NCBI GenBank assembly: GCA_027625915.1
Contig: JANTQA010000032.1
Coordinates: 1,426,001 to 1,490,000 of the forward strand
DNA length: 64,000 nt
Direction of reading: 5' to 3'
DNA from: Anaeramoeba flamelloides
Lineage: Eukaryota; Metamonada; Anaeramoebidae
Part shown: positions 60,919 to 64,000 of the stretch, in pieces
Numbering within the stretch: position 1 is the first letter of the stretch
Layout of the letters: each line of letters begins with the position of its first letter
The notes under the pieces: generated by a model
What the model saw: the letters and a program-made list of their open reading frames with translations, nothing else
Database searches by the model: none
Told to the model about the DNA's origin: nothing
Translations under genes and position numbers: made by a program

Positions 60919-62559
60919 ACGGTCAGTTTCAAATTTAATGCACAGACTTTCAACGAAAAATCAAGTCCCAAAAAAATCTTAAATTAAGGCACAAAATTTG
61001 GAATTTTTTTTTACAAATTATTTTACTATAATCTGAATTCTGTACTTTAATTTGAGATTTTTATTGTACCTTAATTTTTGTTGAATTTTGTGTCTCAAAA
61101 GTGAAACACGCTGTATTTTAAATTATAAAATATTTATTTGTAGTATTTTTCTAAAATAAATGTACTTTTTCGTATGGTTACATACAAACTTCTATTTTTT
61201 ATTTTTAAAGCATATTGTCAAAATAAAGTGTGCAGAAAAAATTTAAAACATGTTTCAAAATAAAAGGCATGTTTTTTTTTTTTTTTTTTTTTGTTATCGA
61301 AGACATATATGTAATAGTATACGAGGATGATGTTTTTTTCAAAGAATTTGTTTTAATGTATATAGACATCTAAATTCGATTAGAATATTGTTAAAACCAA
61401 CTCTAGATTCACTATTTGAGTTCAACAAAACCCCATAATCTTTTACTTAAAATCGAAAATAAATAAAAAAATTTTCAACGTTTGCTTATTTTGTAGTTAC
61501 TAAAATCAAAACCATTTCAAGATCAGTCAATAAGGGTTTGAGTTTGCTGGTTTTTCTTCCAAAATTCGAATAAATAACGAAAACCATTTTATTTCTTTGT
61601 AAAAATGAAAAATATTTTAAAATTTTTTTCTTGAAAAAATACAACTCCTGTTTTTTTTGTACCGAGTAGAAAAAACTCCACCAAAACAAAACAATTTTTA
61701 AACCAAAATTGAAATTAAACTATTCTTTCGATGTGTTGAGAAAATAAATTGCTTTTTTTTTTTGATCTTTTCTTCAACTAAAAAAAGATAAAATATAATT
61801 ACTACCAAACATTCAAGCTACAAACAGTTTTATTCCTGATGTGTATTTGTAATTTTTGAAATCCGTTTTGTAATAAATAATCTCAAAAAGTAAATCTCAT
61901 GAATGAAAATGAGTACCAAATCCCCGATATCTATTATGGATTTAATTTTTGAATAAAAAATTTCACTTCAAAAAAAAAAAAGCAATTAAACACGGCTTTC
62001 CAGGCTTACTCTTCCCTGAATTCCGTTTTATACTTTAGAATTCGAAATTGAAATGGTTGTTTTCCAAAAAAATTATTCCAAAAAAATAAAATACCTACTT
62101 ATTTTTCGAACAATTGTAGTATTTCAAGGTATTCAAGTTTTTTATTACAAATCTATTTTGTATCAATCTCTTATGATCAAAAAAACGAGTATCTAAACTT
62201 TTTTAACCATTTTAAATTCACCTTTCAATAAGTAACTCTTCATTCAATTCCAAATTAATAGATTTTTAATTATGTTTCCAAAATAAGCAAAAAAAATGTT
62301 TCAGTTTTTTCTCTTTGAATTTTTTTCTTTATTAGTTTATTGATCAACAATTCCCATTCAATTTTGAATAATAACATAAGAGCGAATATTATTTTTGGTG
62401 TCAATTACCGGAAATTAGAAAAAAGAAAAAATACCGAAATTGTAGCGAAAGACATATATTAACCGAACAAAGAAACTGATAATAAACTCTAAATAAATGT
62501 GATATTGGTTTCTTAAAGTTCTATTATTTTAAAAAAAATTCTAAAAATAAAGGATCAAG
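59248..62559. other. 3.3-kb spacer downstream of the Pumilio gene
   Basis: No gene. After the stop there is a TATG/TACG-type short tandem (59289-59318) and dense T runs to 59530. Around 60625-60735 lies a diverged copy of the repeat at 23600-23705. A TA microsatellite (60895-60919) abuts the MITE at 60920. The rest shows nothing. Confidence 0.7.
60920..61113. mobile_element. Palindromic TA-flanked MITE, copy 10
   Basis: 194 bp, CGGTCAGTTTCAAATTTAAT to AAAGTGAAACACGCTG. TA flanks, the left one being the end of a TA microsatellite. Loop reversed (TACTATAATCTGAATTCTGT). Arms moderately diverged. Confidence 0.78.
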
Positions 62560-63410
62560 TTGGAAAAATTAATCTCAAAAAATTGGATTAATTTTTCAGA
62601 GAATTATTATCTTCAAAAAAAAAAACAGAAAAATTTTAGCTTCCCTAAAAAGGAATATGAAGAAATCGATATACTAATTAATATTCATATTACAAAGATA
62701 TTTAAAATTCAAAGATCTATTCCTGTCTTAGGGTATCGAAACGAAATCACCTCACTACCTATTAAAACTATTGTCAACCAGCGAAAATGGAAATTTACTC
62801 AAAAACTTCAAAAAACAGAAAATAAAAAACTTATAAAACTTATTAAATTTGATTATAAACACAATAACAAAATAAATATTTGGAAAAAGGGGTCATTTAA
62901 TGTTTTTAAAAAAAAGATAAAAAATGTATATCTAAATAATTTGAAAAACAATGAAAGTTGGAAAATAAAAGAAGACTACAAAATTATCAAAAATGAAAAA
63001 TTTAATTAAAAAATAAAAAATTATCTAAAATTGAAATCAAGTGTAACAATCTCAAATTTAGAACTTTTAGAAATGGATTAAATAGATATTCATCTGTCTT
63101 AAAAAATGAATCAGAATATAAGACATTTAAAAAAAAAAGAAAAATGTAAAAAATATGATTTGTACTCATTATTATAAAAATATAAACCACTTCATTTGGT
63201 ATTGTGAGAGGTATAAATTTATCAGAATCTATTGGGAAAAAAAAATTGTCAAAAATTCGAGATAAAAAACTATACGAAAAAGTTATACTTAGAAAAAATA
63301 CACAGAAACTCTTCAGTATGACTAATCAAAATTATGAAATTTATTGCACTTGTCGGTAATTTTTTATCAAAGCTCTTATGGTTAAAAAACTTAAGGTAAT
63401 AAAGTAAAAA
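62560..63410 (+). pseudogene. Decayed LINE (non-LTR retrotransposon) ORF2 3' end
   Basis: An open stretch of 149 codons (62560-63009) has no good ATG but reads like the region after the reverse-transcriptase domain of LINE ORF2: ITKIFKIQRSIPVLGYRNEI, TSLPIKTIVNQRKWKFTQKL, then a helical K-rich part with NIWKKG and NNLKNNESWK. Beyond the stop at 63007-63009 the similarity continues in other frames: FRTFRNGLNRYSSVL near 63060-63100, then MICTHYYKNINHFIWYC (about 63150-63210), which keeps the H-x4-C half of the C-terminal CCHC knuckle with the second Cys replaced, and FFIKALMVKKL before 63410. At least two frame changes make it dead. No reverse-transcriptase catalytic motif was found upstream, so it is a 5'-truncated copy. 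Assignment is from the pattern of the C-terminal domain, moderate confidence. Confidence 0.55.
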
Positions 63411-64000
63411 TAACAAAAATAAAGTGAAAACAAAAAATCTTTAAAATGGTAAAAAATATATAATTCGGGCACCTAGTGCCACACTATAAATGGTAGTGTC
63501 TAGGTTTTTTTTAATTTCAATTCAAAAGAATTGAGCAAAAACAAAGATTATACTCCATTCTTTTAAATTAAAAAAAACCTAACGACAGTGGAATACCAAT
63601 TATTAATCACGGAATGTGGAATTTTTATCTATAATCGATAATCTTTATATTGAGTTTTACTCCTCATGTATATTCAGGGCATGGACTGTTTCTATTTGGT
63701 CATGAAAATGATATAGTTTTATTTTTTATATATATTTTAATTATTTTTCTTATTCTCTTTTTTTTTATTTGATAATTTTTCTTTAATTACTCCTTTCTCT
63801 AAATAAAAAAAAAAAAAAAAAAAAAATTTTCAAAAAAATGAGAAAATTAGGAAAAAATTTGAACAAATTGCGTTCCTAATAAAAATTTTAATAAAAATAT
63901 CAAGGAGTTTGCCTTCAAAATTTATTTGAACTTAGGTATACTATTGGATAATAAATTGGATGTTCTATTGGAACAATAAGGAAAAAAGGCACGGATAATA
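63411..64000. other. Spacer to the window end
   Basis: Apart from the foldback repeat at 63470-63592 and an A run at 63808-63827, I see nothing in this stretch. Confidence 0.7.
63470..63592. repeat. Foldback repeat, GGTTTTTTT-arm family
   Basis: Two nested hairpins. CACCTAGTGCCACACTA / TGGTAGTGTCTAGG forms the small one. GTCTAGGTTTTTTTTAATTT pairs with AAATTAAAAAAAACCTAACG across a ~50-bp centre (CAAAAGAATTGAGCAAAAAC, CCATTCTTTTAA). Same family as 2893-3297 and 56168-56290. Confidence 0.6.

Noticed and set aside
1-64000. CRISPR array, bacterial operon or viral gene cluster
   Set aside because: No regularly spaced repeats, no ribosome-binding-site-led gene chains and no capsid, polymerase or integrase frames were found; the gene content is eukaryotic nuclear.

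Overview
This is a very AT-rich, gene-poor stretch of a eukaryotic nuclear genome. The evidence is GT-AG introns, a cytosolic ribosomal protein (uS7/RPS5), a Rab5-type GTPase with a prenylation tail, a Pumilio-family RNA-binding protein, a eukaryotic-type phosphomevalonate kinase and a Pol III tRNA. All reading frames use the standard code. Proteins carry long Asn, Gln, Lys and Glu-rich tracts, and homopolymer runs are everywhere. Together these suggest a free-living amoeboid protist (Amoebozoa or an Anaeramoeba-like lineage). I cannot fix the taxon from sequence alone.

Layout. 1-1171 (-): phosphomevalonate kinase, cut by the window edge. 3845-5986 (-): a two-TM vezatin-like protein. 12324-13836 (+): a conserved but unrecognised gene whose two overlapping frames are joined by a 58-bp intron. 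29417-30533 (-): RPS5 in three exons. 36560-37686 (+): Rab5-like GTPase in three exons. 42488-42559 (-): tRNA-Arg(CCT). 49595-59247 (+): Pumilio-family gene in six exons, 1214 aa, with eight PUF repeats carrying the canonical Pumilio recognition code. 62560-63410 (+): a decayed LINE ORF2 3' end. The genes are ordinary housekeeping genes with no shared pathway or operon-like arrangement.

The space between genes (over two thirds of the window) holds small non-autonomous DNA elements and their ruins. The best defined is a ~196-bp full-length palindrome with TA duplications and CAGTCAG ends (ten copies; Tc1/mariner-type MITE). Others are a family with CTGTTGAGAG ends and TTA duplication in a long and a short (internally deleted) form, a ~720-bp family with GGGGCCCA-containing ends flanked by TA microsatellite, single elements at 8758-9300, 14261-14840, 42677-43206 and 48073-48547, a degenerate ~1-kb family, and foldback pieces with GGTTTTTTTT arms. 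No transposase gene was found, so all of these depend on enzymes encoded elsewhere or are extinct. I saw no CRISPR, viral or prokaryotic gene cluster. The most promising leads are the uncharacterised 484-aa gene at 12.3 kb and the palindromic MITE family.
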